Shown here piece after piece: positions 9,101 through 18,651 of a DNA stretch of 64,000 bases (position 1 is its first letter; every line of letters starts with the position of its first letter). The position numbers and the translations under genes are program-made. The DNA is from Dipteris shenzhenensis (Eukaryota > Polypodiophyta > Polypodiopsida > Gleicheniales), in the NCBI GenBank assembly GCA_047967505.1, contig CM106540.1. One strand, given 5' to 3'. Under the pieces are notes generated by a model that made no database searches, had not been told where the DNA came from, and was given only the letters and a program-made list of their open reading frames with translations.

Positions 9101-11245
9101 GTATTCACCCTAACAGAGGGTATGGATGTGGTGTTATATAAGAAGAATGAAGTGGTGGCTTTTGGACGAATTCATAGTCTTGATCCTATGAATGTGTGTC
9201 ATTTTCAACGTTGTGATGAGAGAAGATGTGTAGTGATAATCACCAACGTTGTAAATCCTGAAGTACATTTAAAATATCCACATGGAGACTTTGAAACATT
9301 GGGAGATATCTTACAATGTGACATATTTGATATGCAAGCACACAGAACACTCTGGGACCAAGACGAAATTGTTCCAAAGACATACTTTCAAGATATCAAG
9401 AAAACTTATATCCAGGGGAAAAAAGTACAGATGTTATCTCGCTCTGGAGAAGTTTTAGCAATTGGCAACTTTAAGGGCTATGCTCAGAGTTTTCTCTGTA
9501 TAGTGGAGATAATTAAGTTGACTAGTGTAGGTGTCATTCAAAATGCAATGGATAGTACTTCACAATTAGATGTCCATAATACTACGTCTCAACTACAAGT
9601 TCATAGTACGTGTAAATGGGGGTTAGCTTTCTTGAAATCAAGTTTGCCCAAGACAGTTTCCTTCAATGTCATGGAAGACACAACAGAATATTATCAAAAG
9701 AAAAAGACTATAACACAAATGGGATCCAAATTGATAAGAAGCTATAGTAGTAATCAAGAGTATCATAGTGGCATGCTCACAGGTATTGAGGACATTATAG
9801 TAACAGATGTTGATGTAGAAAAGGTCTCTTGTGTTGCAAGTGACTCAAATATACTCACTCGTATAGAAGACTTGTCTTGTGTTGCAAGTGACTCAAACAG
9901 GTTCACTGGTATAGAAGACTTGTCATGTGTTGCAAGTGACTCGAATAGGCTCACTGGTATAGAAGATTTATCCTATGTTGCAAGTGACTTGAACAGGCTC
10001 ACTGGTATAGAAGACTTGTCTTGTGCTGCACGTGACTCAAACATGCTTATTGATATAAAAGACAGAAGATGTGTTGAGAATAATAAGATGCGACCACAAA
10101 GAAAAATACACGCAAAGATCAATGGGATAAGTGATGCAATAATAGGAATTGATGATATTAGTGACAATGATCATGATGTTACCACTCGAATACAAGGCAA
10201 AAGGGGCAGAGAATCTGAGAATATTGTTGCTAGCATGCCAGAGAATATAGATGGGAGAATCTTGAGTTACAAAGGAGAAACAGTTCAACCACAAAATTCA
10301 AGAGGCATTGGCAACAAATTGACATCAATGAACATGTCGACCAGATTGCCATTTCCAAGATATTATAAGGTATCAAATAATTCTCAAGCCTACACAGCAT
10401 TTGATTATAAAGATGAAGATTCAAGGGAAATGGATTCGAGGTTTGATGGTCTTACAACTAGAAAACACAAGACACTATTTACAAAAAGAAAGTATGTGAG
10501 TGTGAAGAGGCGAAGAATCATGGCATCAATTCTAGAACCAAAGAGACATGTGATGCTATCCGAGGAGAATATGGAAAGGATGCTTATGCGAGTTTGTTGC
10601 AAGAGACTTTGCATTAGAAAAGTTGGGAAAGATGATTGTGCAGCCATACGCCTTGGTATTTGGAGTAAGACAGCGCCTAATAGACATAACTATTTTCTTC
10701 AAGAGTTTTCATGCTTTCTTCATCAAGGCACTAATCAAGATTTGAGCACAGGACACTGTAAATCTAGATTGAAACCCATGGTTAATGGGAGACCCATTTG
10801 CAATCGAGGATATCAATGGTTAACTGGACTATCACATGGCACATATTGGACCATCTGGGCAGAGGTGAAAGAAAAAGTTATTCATACAATTCATGGAAAT
10901 ACCTACAAGCTTAAATGCCATGGAAGCACTATAAATGCAACCGCAACATTAAAGCAAGTTCTCGAAGACCATGCATTACCGCAGCCTCATCTTCAACAAA
11001 CAATGCTAGATGGACGTGTCGAATGCCAACAACATCTTCCTTTGGGAATGACAAAGAAGGTCATCCTAGAGACTATCAATAAAACTTTACAAGACAGAGA
11101 CGAGAGCATGATTTCACGATCAACCTTGTACAAAATTTGGCGTAGAGATTTTTGCCATGTCAAGACACCATCAAAGCAAAGGATGTCAAAATGTAAGACA
11201 TGTGATGAATTAAAAAATGCCATTGAACATAGTAAATGTGAGTAG
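9101..11245 (+). CDS. DUF8039-like N-terminal half of a large transposon-type protein
   Basis: The open frame has an ATG at 9122. It extends upstream in frame to 9101, where ATAAAATAG makes a plausible splice acceptor, so 9122 may be internal. The first roughly 90 residues (VFTLTEGMDVVLYKKN...VVAFGRI) have the pattern of DUF8039, a domain found in plant En/Spm-like transposon proteins (from memory of the family). Residues about 220-310 hold a 16-residue tandem repeat. The C-terminal part is rich in Cys and basic residues (RVCCKRLCIRKVG, SKCKTCDELKNA) and may bind DNA or zinc. The frame ends in a TAG at 11243-11245, but the same phase continues past it and past a second TAG at 11294-11296 into the DDE-like half, so this is probably one broken gene of about 1,260 codons. 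Confidence 0.7.
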   Translation, partial: VFTLTEGMDVVLYKKNEVVAFGRIHSLDPMNVCHFQRCDERRCVVIITNVVNPEVHLKYPHGDFETLGDILQCDIFDMQAHRTLWDQDEIVPKTYFQDIKKTYIQGKKVQMLSRSGEVLAIGNFKGYAQSFLCIVEIIKLTSVGVIQNAMDSTSQLDVHNTTSQLQVHSTCKWGLAFLKSSLPKTVSFNVMEDTTEYYQKKKTITQMGSKLIRSYSSNQEYHSGMLTGIEDIIVTDVDVEKVSCVASDSNILTRIEDLSCVASDSNRFTGIEDLSCVASDSNRLTGIEDLSYVASDLNRLTGIEDLSCAARDSNMLIDIKDRRCVENNKMRPQRKIHAKINGISDAIIGIDDISDNDHDVTTRIQGKRGRESENIVASMPENIDGRILSYKGETVQPQNSRGIGNKLTSMNMSTRLPFPRYYKVSNNSQAYTAFDYKDEDSREMDSRFDGLTTRKHKTLFTKRKYVSVKRRRIMASILEPKRHVMLSEENMERMLMRVCCKRLCIRKVGKDDCAAIRLGIWSKTAPNRHNYFLQEFSCFLHQGTNQDLSTGHCKSRLKPMVNGRPICNRGYQWLTGLSHGTYWTIWAEVKEKVIHTIHGNTYKLKCHGSTINATATLKQVLEDHALPQPHLQQTMLDGRVECQQHLPLGMTKKVILETINKTLQDRDESMISRSTLYKIWRRDFCHVKTPSKQRMSKCKTCDELKNAIEHSKCE
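9826..10045 (+). repeat. 48-bp coding minisatellite (16-residue repeat)
   Basis: Five copies of a 48-bp unit encoding TGIEDLSCVASDSNRL-type repeats, with the segment (TC)TTGTGTTGCAAGTGACTC at about 9826, 9875, 9923, 9971 and 10018. The unit length is a multiple of three, so the reading frame is kept. Confidence 0.85.
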
Positions 11246-12895
11246 CAACGAGGAAGATATATTAAATGGCGATCAATCCATTTACGTCATGTGTAGGATG
11301 CTCGAAAGTTGTATGCTTCTTGGAGAGAGGAAGCTATTTCACATGTCGATAAGTCCATGTGCATCACCATTGATGGCATGGACCAGAATACAACCACTTT
11401 GCCACGATATAGACGTATCCCACCGGCATTGGAGGGCAAACGTGGACTAAAAACACACTTATGTGGAGTATTAGTACGTGGATACCGAATCTTTTGTGAT
11501 GTATGGATTGATAGTTTGCATGACCATGATAGTAACCAGGTTGTTACATCAATCATGAAAGCAATAAGAAAGGTCAGAGATGCTCACGGATGTTTGCCTA
11601 ACACATTGCGAATACAAGCTGATAATTGTTGGAGAGAGAACAAGAATAAATATATATTTGCTTTATGCTCTATGTTGGTTGGTTTGAAAATATTTGAAGA
11701 AGTGGAAGTTGGCTTTCTTCTTGTCGGCCATACACATGAAGACATAGATCAAATCTTCAGTGTTATCTCTGGTGAGTTGAAGGCAATGGATGTTTTGACA
11801 ATGGAGGATATGCTATTTCGAATCGGGAAAAAAATTAGAGGTTCTCGCAAGGAAGAATCAGAAGTGGCTATCTTAGAGAGGATGGTAGATTGGAGAGCAT
11901 TTATAGAGCCACATTTACAAACAGGAGATGATGCCCTAATAGGACACACAAATCCACACTACTTTCGGTTTCACATGCATAACAATATTCCAGTGATGCA
12001 ATGGAAGCACTACTCAGTAGATGGAGATCATTTATGGAGTGAGTCATATGCTTTATTACAACGAATAATTCCATTGGAGGAAACTAGATTTGTTCTTGCA
12101 AAAAACAAATCACTTGACATAGATGAAATGAAAGGCTTGAAAGCCTTCATTAAACATCTTCAAAGTATGATGCAAAAATATCATGCGCAATCAACTAAGA
12201 ATTTGGAGACAATTAAATCAACTAAAGCACTTATCCAATCTTTAGAAAGACAAGAAAACTTAATGAGCATTGAATACTCTGAATCCTTTTGGCCGGAACA
12301 AGCTAGGTCACCAAGTTTTCCTTTGGATATAAATATGTTAGTAGATATGGAGGAAGCAGAGGAATGCCTTTTACCTCGAAAATATTGTGGCAGGAAGGGA
12401 GACAAACCCTTACCAGAGTTTATACCATGTAATGAGATTGAAGAGGGTCTATTTGTTGCAGTTTGGGCATCTGATCCAGGTTCAGAGTTAGATGACCAAG
12501 GTGGCCCAATTTGGGTTGCAAAGGTTACTAAGATAGAAAGGGATGACAAGGGAACTCCTATAACATTTACAGCTTTATGGTATGAACCAAAGCCATTAAA
12601 AAATCTCCCGAGAAGATATACAATAAAACAACTCTATGAGGGATGCTTGCAAAAGAAACGTGAATGGGTTCCAAATAATGAGGGATTAACAGAGGTGGAA
12701 GTCAGTAGCATTATTCATTGCTGGAAATCGAGGACACGAAGTTTTAAAAAGAAGCATGGATACAATGTTGAAAAATGTATCACAATCCCTGATCCAAGTC
12801 GTGTCCATATTAAACATCATTTGGCAAGACTTGACCCATCAAGCTCAAATACATTACATGAATCTGATGACTCTGAACGAGATTCAGATGCATAA
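11246..12895 (+). CDS. DUF7869-like, DDE/RNase H-fold C-terminal half
   Basis: This is the same reading phase as the preceding block; the long open part has its first ATG at 11309 (528 codons). Counted from that ATG, conserved-looking acidic motifs are IDGMD (residues 21-25), ADNCWRENKN (104-113) and GHTHEDIDQ (140-148). This spacing and the DNC..ENKN / FLLVGHT pattern match DUF7869-type proteins, which I regard as RNase H-fold transposase relatives. The tail (about residues 380-480) has a bromo-adjacent/chromo-like look (VWASDPGSELDDQGGPIWVAKV), and the end is acidic and Ser-rich. The bases between the two TAGs also read as protein (RGRYIKWRSIHLRHV), which supports nonsense mutation rather than two separate genes. 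Confidence 0.7.
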
Positions 12896-12928
12896 GATAA
12901 TGTTTTGTATGCTTTTTTCCATACAAAT

Positions 12929-13060
12929 GGTGTATTTATACACCACCGATAAGATAATTTATTGTATGGTTTGTTTTTTAAAAAAGGGTGTATCTATACA
13001 CCACTTATGTATTGAATTCAACAAACTCTTTTTTTTCAAAAAAATGGTGTATCCATACAC
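12929..13060. repeat. Three hairpins GGTGTAT-N2-ATACACC just downstream of the gene
   Basis: Sixteen-base palindromes at 12929-12944, 12987-13002 and 13045-13060, each with 7-bp arms and a 2-nt centre, evenly spaced 58 bp apart. They are separated by T-rich and TTGAATTCAACAAACTC segments. They start 34 bases after the stop codon and may be 3'-UTR hairpins, a terminator-like signal or transposon subterminal repeats. Confidence 0.85.
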
Positions 13061-13139
13061 CACTTATATGTTGAATTCAACAAACTCTTTTCATATGGTG
13101 TCATATTTTCACTTCATAGTGTTAAAATTGAACTTGAGT

Positions 13140-14560
13140 TAGGAGACTACTATTATTATTATTATAGTTATTGGATGGGGCACCATGCATGAGTTTGGGA
13201 ATTATAGCTTCAGTGAGCCATTTTTTTTTAAATTAGAGGTTACCACTTGACTTTTTACTAGCTTAATAAGGCCATATTTGTATATAAGTGACCCATTAAG
13301 TGCTCAAAAAACCCAATTTTTTAGCTCACTAAGTGAAGTTGAGTGGAGAGGATATGCTCCAAAAAAAATTCCAAACCAAGAGAGAAAGTCCAAAAATTTT
13401 GAATAGTGTGTTTGTTTTAGAATACTAAGGTTCTTAGACTTTCTTGTAGAGACAAAAAATATAGTGTTGCTCATGGAGTAGGATTAATTCCATCATCTCA
13501 GTCTAGAGATTGAAAATGCTCTCTTGGGCTTCTCTATTAGTTTCTTGAAGTTTTAACGAAAATGAGGGAGAAAGTGGCCTTGGTGCCATGGCCAACTAGC
13601 AAAACTGGGCAACAAATTGCCCTTAATAAAAAGAGGGTGCAATCAAAGGTGCTTTTTGTAATGGTTGACTGACGGGCATATCAATCTAGATTCAAAAATG
13701 CTAGGGCATATTTTTTGAGGTCTAAACTTCACTGATTCCGTGGATTCAAGTGAGAGAGAGAACTTATCCTCCTAGAAAAGGAAATGGAGTACCTAAGAAT
13801 CAATGAATAGATTGTAGAGATCCTTAAAAAAACTAGCCTCATAAGCTAGTCTAGCACCTAAAGAGAAGCACATGACCAATAGTGCTTTACTTGCACTATG
13901 TGGTCATCAAAGTGTTGAGGGCTAGAAGATACCTTCAACAAAAAGATGGAAATGATAGAGACATAGTGGGAGAACTCAAGAAAAGGAGCTAAGAACAAAA
14001 GATGCAAAGATGAATACTATCATTCATTCCAAAAAATGGGTGGGTGCACTTTCATAAAAATGAAATTTAAAGGACATGTAAGATGTAGGTGAACTTGCAA
14101 GGATTGGCTAGGGAATTTAATAGAAGGGAATTACTTCAGGAATAAAAAACTATTAAAATAGGTTTAAGCTTCTTCCATTAAAGAATGGTGTAGTATTCCA
14201 AAAAGGTATAAGAATAGTTTGCATCGATTGTTCTCATTTGCTTCACTACCTTGCCTTGTTGACTCGCCCTTGAATTGTTTTCCTACATTCCAAGTAAAAT
14301 CCAAAATCCATGGATTTCCTATGATTTTTACTTTATAAACATTCCCATATGCAGTGGCACCTATGTGCATATGTAGTGCCTATGAAGAGGTAAAGGCACC
14401 AAGGAGGGGGTCAGTGCCACATGGTAGTGCTGAGGTGGCATTGACATGTCACTGATGACATGGCACTATGACTTGGTCAAAGATGATGTGTGATGTGGTA
14501 GTGATGAGTCAACATGATGATGTGGCAAAAATGATGACATGGCACTCTAAGGACTCGATG
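13140..14560. other. No recognisable gene
   Basis: Moderately AT-rich sequence with a short ATT microsatellite at about 13150. Short frames only, none with a family pattern that I can support. I found no inverted ends here for the upstream element. Confidence 0.4.
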
Positions 14561-14700
14561 CTAATGTGGCAATAGAGGTCGACCCATGACATGTCTGGTG
14601 ATATTGCAGGTTGGTGGTGATGTGGACAAATGATGTGTCAGCAGGTTTGGCCCTCCTGACATGGCAGATAAGAGATGACGTGGCTTTCAATGAACCGGTG

Positions 14701-14935
14701 GTGTTGACATGGCATCGATGGCCATGTGTGAGACGTGTGTGGTTACCACATGTTGATAAGCCAACCAAGCCTTTGTGTGTGTGGTAACGCTTGGAGATGG
14801 GATCTTTTATTGACTCGGTGGTGCTGATGTAGCATCGGTGGCCACAAGTCAAATGTCTGTGGTTGCCACGTGTTGATAAGCGAGCCAAGCCTTTGTGTGT
14901 GTGGTAACCCTTGGAGATAGGGTTAAGCCACATGT
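14701..14935. repeat. Direct tandem duplication, 120-bp unit
   Basis: Copies at 14701-14820 and 14821-14935 share GCATCG(A/G)TGGCCA, GTTGATAAGC and CCAAGCCTTTGTGTGTGTGG. The reverse strand stays open across both copies, but I see no gene family there. Confidence 0.75.
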
Positions 14936-16205
14936 CAGCTCTTTGTGGGCCAGAAAAGATTTTGCAAAATCTAAAAAAGATTTTGTTGTGGTTAAGAATT
15001 CTGTCACGACGGTATTTTGGAGCTTGGAGTCACAGAGGCTATCGCGTGAAGCTCTAGTTGGGCCTTGTTATAGTTGTAATCCAAGGCCCCGTGGTTGTCC
15101 AGTTGTGTCAAGAGTAGTCGGCTTGCTATAGAATTCGTTCATTCATTGTAGCTGAGGGATTTGGTCATCTTAGCTGATTGGTTGTTGGAGTCACGTTGGT
15201 TGTAGATGGTGTCGTGGGTGCTTGTACTTGTTGCTTGAGTGTGGTCACTAGCCGATAGGTTGGAGCAGAGTCTCCCCTTTGGAGTTACAAGTTGGTAGTT
15301 GGCACTATTGCATGGACATGTCAAAGATCTTTGACAGGCAGGCAAAGCATGTTGGCTCTAAGAGTCATTGAGGCATCAATAGTGCTAGAGTGCTATTTTG
15401 GATCAATGATGGAAGCGTTGGCAATGGAAGCACCAGCTGTAGCTGAGAGGTCGTCTCCAAAGACATCATGTGCACATGTAGCTACTTTGCAGTGTGGCCG
15501 TTGTGCTAAGATTTAGGTGTTGGCTGAAGGTAGAGTTTAGTTGCACTGAGGCGTAGAAGGAAGCCGATGGCACGGGCTTGTAGAGAAGGTCATTTGTTCG
15601 ATCTGAGAGTCACCCTCATGTGCTGTTGTGGCGGCTGTTGGCATAGGTAGTGATAGATACATGGGCTGAGAAGCTAAGTCACTCGCTTTAGCTTGCTATG
15701 TAGAGGGCTTGAATAAAGGAGGTTGATAGCACCTTAATGCCTGAGTCTTTGCTTGCAAGGAGAAGTCGTGTAGACTCTACAACTTCTTTTGCTTGCTAAG
15801 GCATAAAGCCTTGAAGCTCAAAAGTCTGTTGAAGAAAAAACCTTCATAGAACCTTACCACTCAAGAATGAGGTCTAATAAAAAAACTCTCTCACATAATG
15901 CACTTAGAATAGTAGAATAAGATATCTCTCTCTCACCTCAAGAAGAATCTCACCAAAATCTCAGAAATCTCTTGAAGTCTTCCTATCTTTCTCTCAAATC
16001 ATTTCACTATCACAATCTCTCAACCAAATGAATCGACGAATGAATCTAAATCTCTCTCTCTCTCAAGAATGATGGAAATCTCTCGCCAATGGATGGAAAT
16101 TCTCTCAATGGAAGTAGACTCTCACAGAGAACACTAAGAGAACCTCTTGATCTCTCAATCTCTCACACTCTCATACAGATCTCGATGCCTCAATAGAAGG
16201 CAAGG
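14936..16205. other. Non-coding, possible leader of a reverse-oriented LTR element
   Basis: No recognised coding frame. From about 15880 the sequence becomes rich in TCTCTC and CAAGAATG words. It lies on the internal side of the primer-binding site at about 16209, so it could be the 5' leader of a reverse-strand retroelement whose coding part is lost. Confidence 0.3.
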
Positions 16206-16208
16206 GAG

Positions 16209-16440
16209 CTCTGATACCATGAACAAATATGGAGAGAAGAGAGGAGAAGAGTGGAGATGAGGAGAGTGGGCAGAGCTAGAAAGCACACCACAAATGACCA
16301 GCAGTACACTAGATTTAGTTGAAAATGTAGAATATATACAAACCCCTTTAGGGTTAGGGTTAGGGTTTCTAAACCTTTCCTTTAGAGCACTCTATTGGGT
16401 TAGTGCTATGCACATATTGAACATATGATGTTGAGATGGC
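16209..16440 (-). mobile_element. Putative LTR end and initiator-Met tRNA primer-binding site
   Basis: GCTCTGATACCA at 16208-16219 is the complement of TGGTATCAGAGC, the standard primer-binding site matching plant initiator methionine tRNA. It is followed directly by TGAACAAATATGG from 16220, which has the TG start expected of an LTR. The LTR would therefore extend rightward and belong to a reverse-oriented element. It contains a short TTAGGGTTAGGG run near 16350. I did not find the outer edge or the second LTR. Confidence 0.45.
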
Positions 16441-16450
16441 TCCTTGACAA

Positions 16451-16569
<119 letters not shown>

Positions 16570-17004
16570 ATGAATCCTGGTTGTGCAAGGGAACCATTCA
16601 AATCATAACTTTTATATGAATTAGTATTATCTATGCTTATACTCTGCCAAAAAGAATACCTTTTACATACATTGTAGCATGCTTAGACCCATATATCCCA
16701 TGTGGTCTTAAGGAAATTGTAATGTCTTTTGAAGTGAAAATGACCCTCCCTTCCCCACACATTATTCTTTAGCCCACATATATCGAGAAACATTGAGCAT
16801 GCACTCCCCACATACATAATGTACTCTTAAATATGCTAACATGTCTAAACTTCTTTTGAACCCTTTCTTCAAAGTTTACCACTTTCCCTCTCACATTTCT
16901 CTTCCCCGGCACTACTACACATGGATACTATTGCAACGTTTATGTACTGACATTTAGCGTGCACGGGGTGCTAATCGTCCGTATGAAAAGCGCGTCCCGT
17001 TAAG

Positions 17005-17285
17005 CATCGCTATATAGCGACGTTAAGCAAACATCGCTATATAGCAATGATTATAAAGGTCACTATATAGCGACTTTTAAGTGTCGCTATATTCTCTAAC
17101 TCCACCCCTCACCACTCTCTAACACTCTCTCTCTTTATACCCCCTCACCCCACTCATGCCCATGCCCTGTGTCATCCTGTCTAGGTGTCCGCCATCCCTT
17201 AGTGCTCTTGCCACTCGTGCCTCATCGTATTAGGCACTTCGCTATATAGCGACACTGAGATACTATTTTATAGCGACATTTTCCA
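17005..17285. repeat. Left subterminal GTCGCTATATAGCGAC repeats
   Basis: Full or partial copies of the 16-bp palindrome at about 17005, 17031, 17059, 17084, 17239 and 17265, with arms GTCGCTAT / ATAGCGAC. Some are mutated by one or two bases. They probably act as transposase-binding sites (known role of such repeats in the superfamily; inference here). Confidence 0.8.
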
Positions 17286-17549
17286 GAGATGTTTTTTACT
17301 CATATAGGGCTTAAAAGTTAGTTTTTTCCAATGATAAATTTTTTAAAATTTTCATACATTTGATCTCATAGAGAATAAAAATACGAGAGCATGTACATGT
17401 TTGATCCTTTGAAAGAATAAAAGTACAAGAGCATGTACATCAAGTTCGAAGCTCACATATTCATGTCTGCGTTTGAGACTTGGCTTCATCTTGAGCCAAG
17501 TCTTGTGTGCCAAACAAGTCTATCTCCAACTCTATACTGAGTTGATCTC

Positions 17550-18190
17550 CTATATCATCATCGTACGTTCACCATAGACTTGATTATCTTCTTCAATAAA
17601 GTCGGGTGATTCTTGATGATCGTCACCTTCTTCCTCAATATCGTGATCTCCATCTTCCTCCCATATGATGTCATTATGCACATCTTTCTTTTGGCTCATA
17701 TTGTGATCTTCATCTTCTTCTCTAAATCCATCTAGATCAATTGGATCCGGCATTGGTAGTGGCATCTCCATATCCACATGATCTCTATCTTCATATCCAC
17801 ATTGGTAGTGTGAAGGTATATGCACACCACCCTCCTCATCCTATCTCAAGATTTCGTGTCATGTACACATGCAATATTAATCATGAACTCAAATAGCAAT
17901 GACTTTTTGATGATCCATCACCATGTGCACCACCAACGGTGGGTATTGGTTTGGGCTCCTCCCCATACATCCTCAAGTGGCGCATGACAATACGGCGTTA
18001 ATGTCATACTTCTTGCTTGCAATGAGTGCAATGACAATACAACCTCTCTGTAAGCCACTCTGCGCTCTCGAGCATTGGCGCATCATTTGACAAGCTTTCA
18101 CTCGTCCCTTCCATCTGCACACCTCTAAAGTCACAATACAAAATGCAAGGAAATCCATTAAGATCCAAAAAATAGCCACCCATGAGCTCC
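17550..18190 (-). pseudogene. Decayed reverse-strand coding remnant, possibly TNP2-like N terminus
   Basis: On the minus strand from about 18185, GYFLDLNGFPCILYC... leads to a Cys/His pattern LYCHCTHC followed, after two stop codons, by RRIVMRHLRMYGEEP. The C-x-C-x2-C and downstream HL..YG arrangement recalls the Transpos_assoc domain at the start of CACTA TNP2 transposases. Further along (17825-17550) is an open frame rich in Asp and Glu (EEDEDH, EEDGDHDIEEEGDD). No DDE core is present. The identification is tentative. Confidence 0.35.
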
Positions 18191-18239
18191 TTCCCTCTCT
18201 TCTTAGATCAAGTGCCTTGAATTGACACTTTTAAGGTAT

Positions 18240-18460
18240 AAGTGTCGCTAGATAGCGACACTTAGGGTAAAAGGTCGCTATATAGCCACTTTTAGGGTTA
18301 AGTGTCGCTATATAGCGACTTTTAGTATTAAAAGTCGCTATATTGCGACTTTTAGGGTTAGGGTTTAGGGTTTAGGGTTTAGTGTTAAACGTCGCTATAT
18401 AGCAACTCTTTAGTGTCGCTATATAGCGACGGAAAAGCATCGCTATATAGCAACACTATG
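18240..18460. repeat. Second cluster of GTCGCTATATAGCGAC repeats with TTTAGGG run
   Basis: Palindrome copies at about 18243, 18273, 18303, 18334, 18391, 18413 and 18439, spaced about 30 bp and separated by TTTTAGGGTTA; a short perfect TTTAGGG run lies at 18352-18380. The cluster sits just upstream of the forward gene and so may double as its promoter region. Confidence 0.8.
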
Positions 18461-18651
18461 GGTTAAAACCGAAACCCGTCATGATGCGCGGCTTTCTTTA
18501 GCACTCTCTAATCTCTATTGTAAGCAAAGCAATCTCTTCTCCCACCTATTTCCGATGACCTCCCACTCTATTCTCCACTCCTCACCACTATTCACCCCTC
18601 TCCTAGCTCTTGTGCTCCCCCTCCACCCTTCTCCCTCTTTGGTTTCTTGAA

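Noticed and set aside
11238-11296. A 59-bp GTGAGT...TGTAG intron that would remove both TAG codons
   Set aside because: Removing it shifts the frame and makes an immediate stop, whereas reading straight through keeps one phase with protein-like sequence between the stops.
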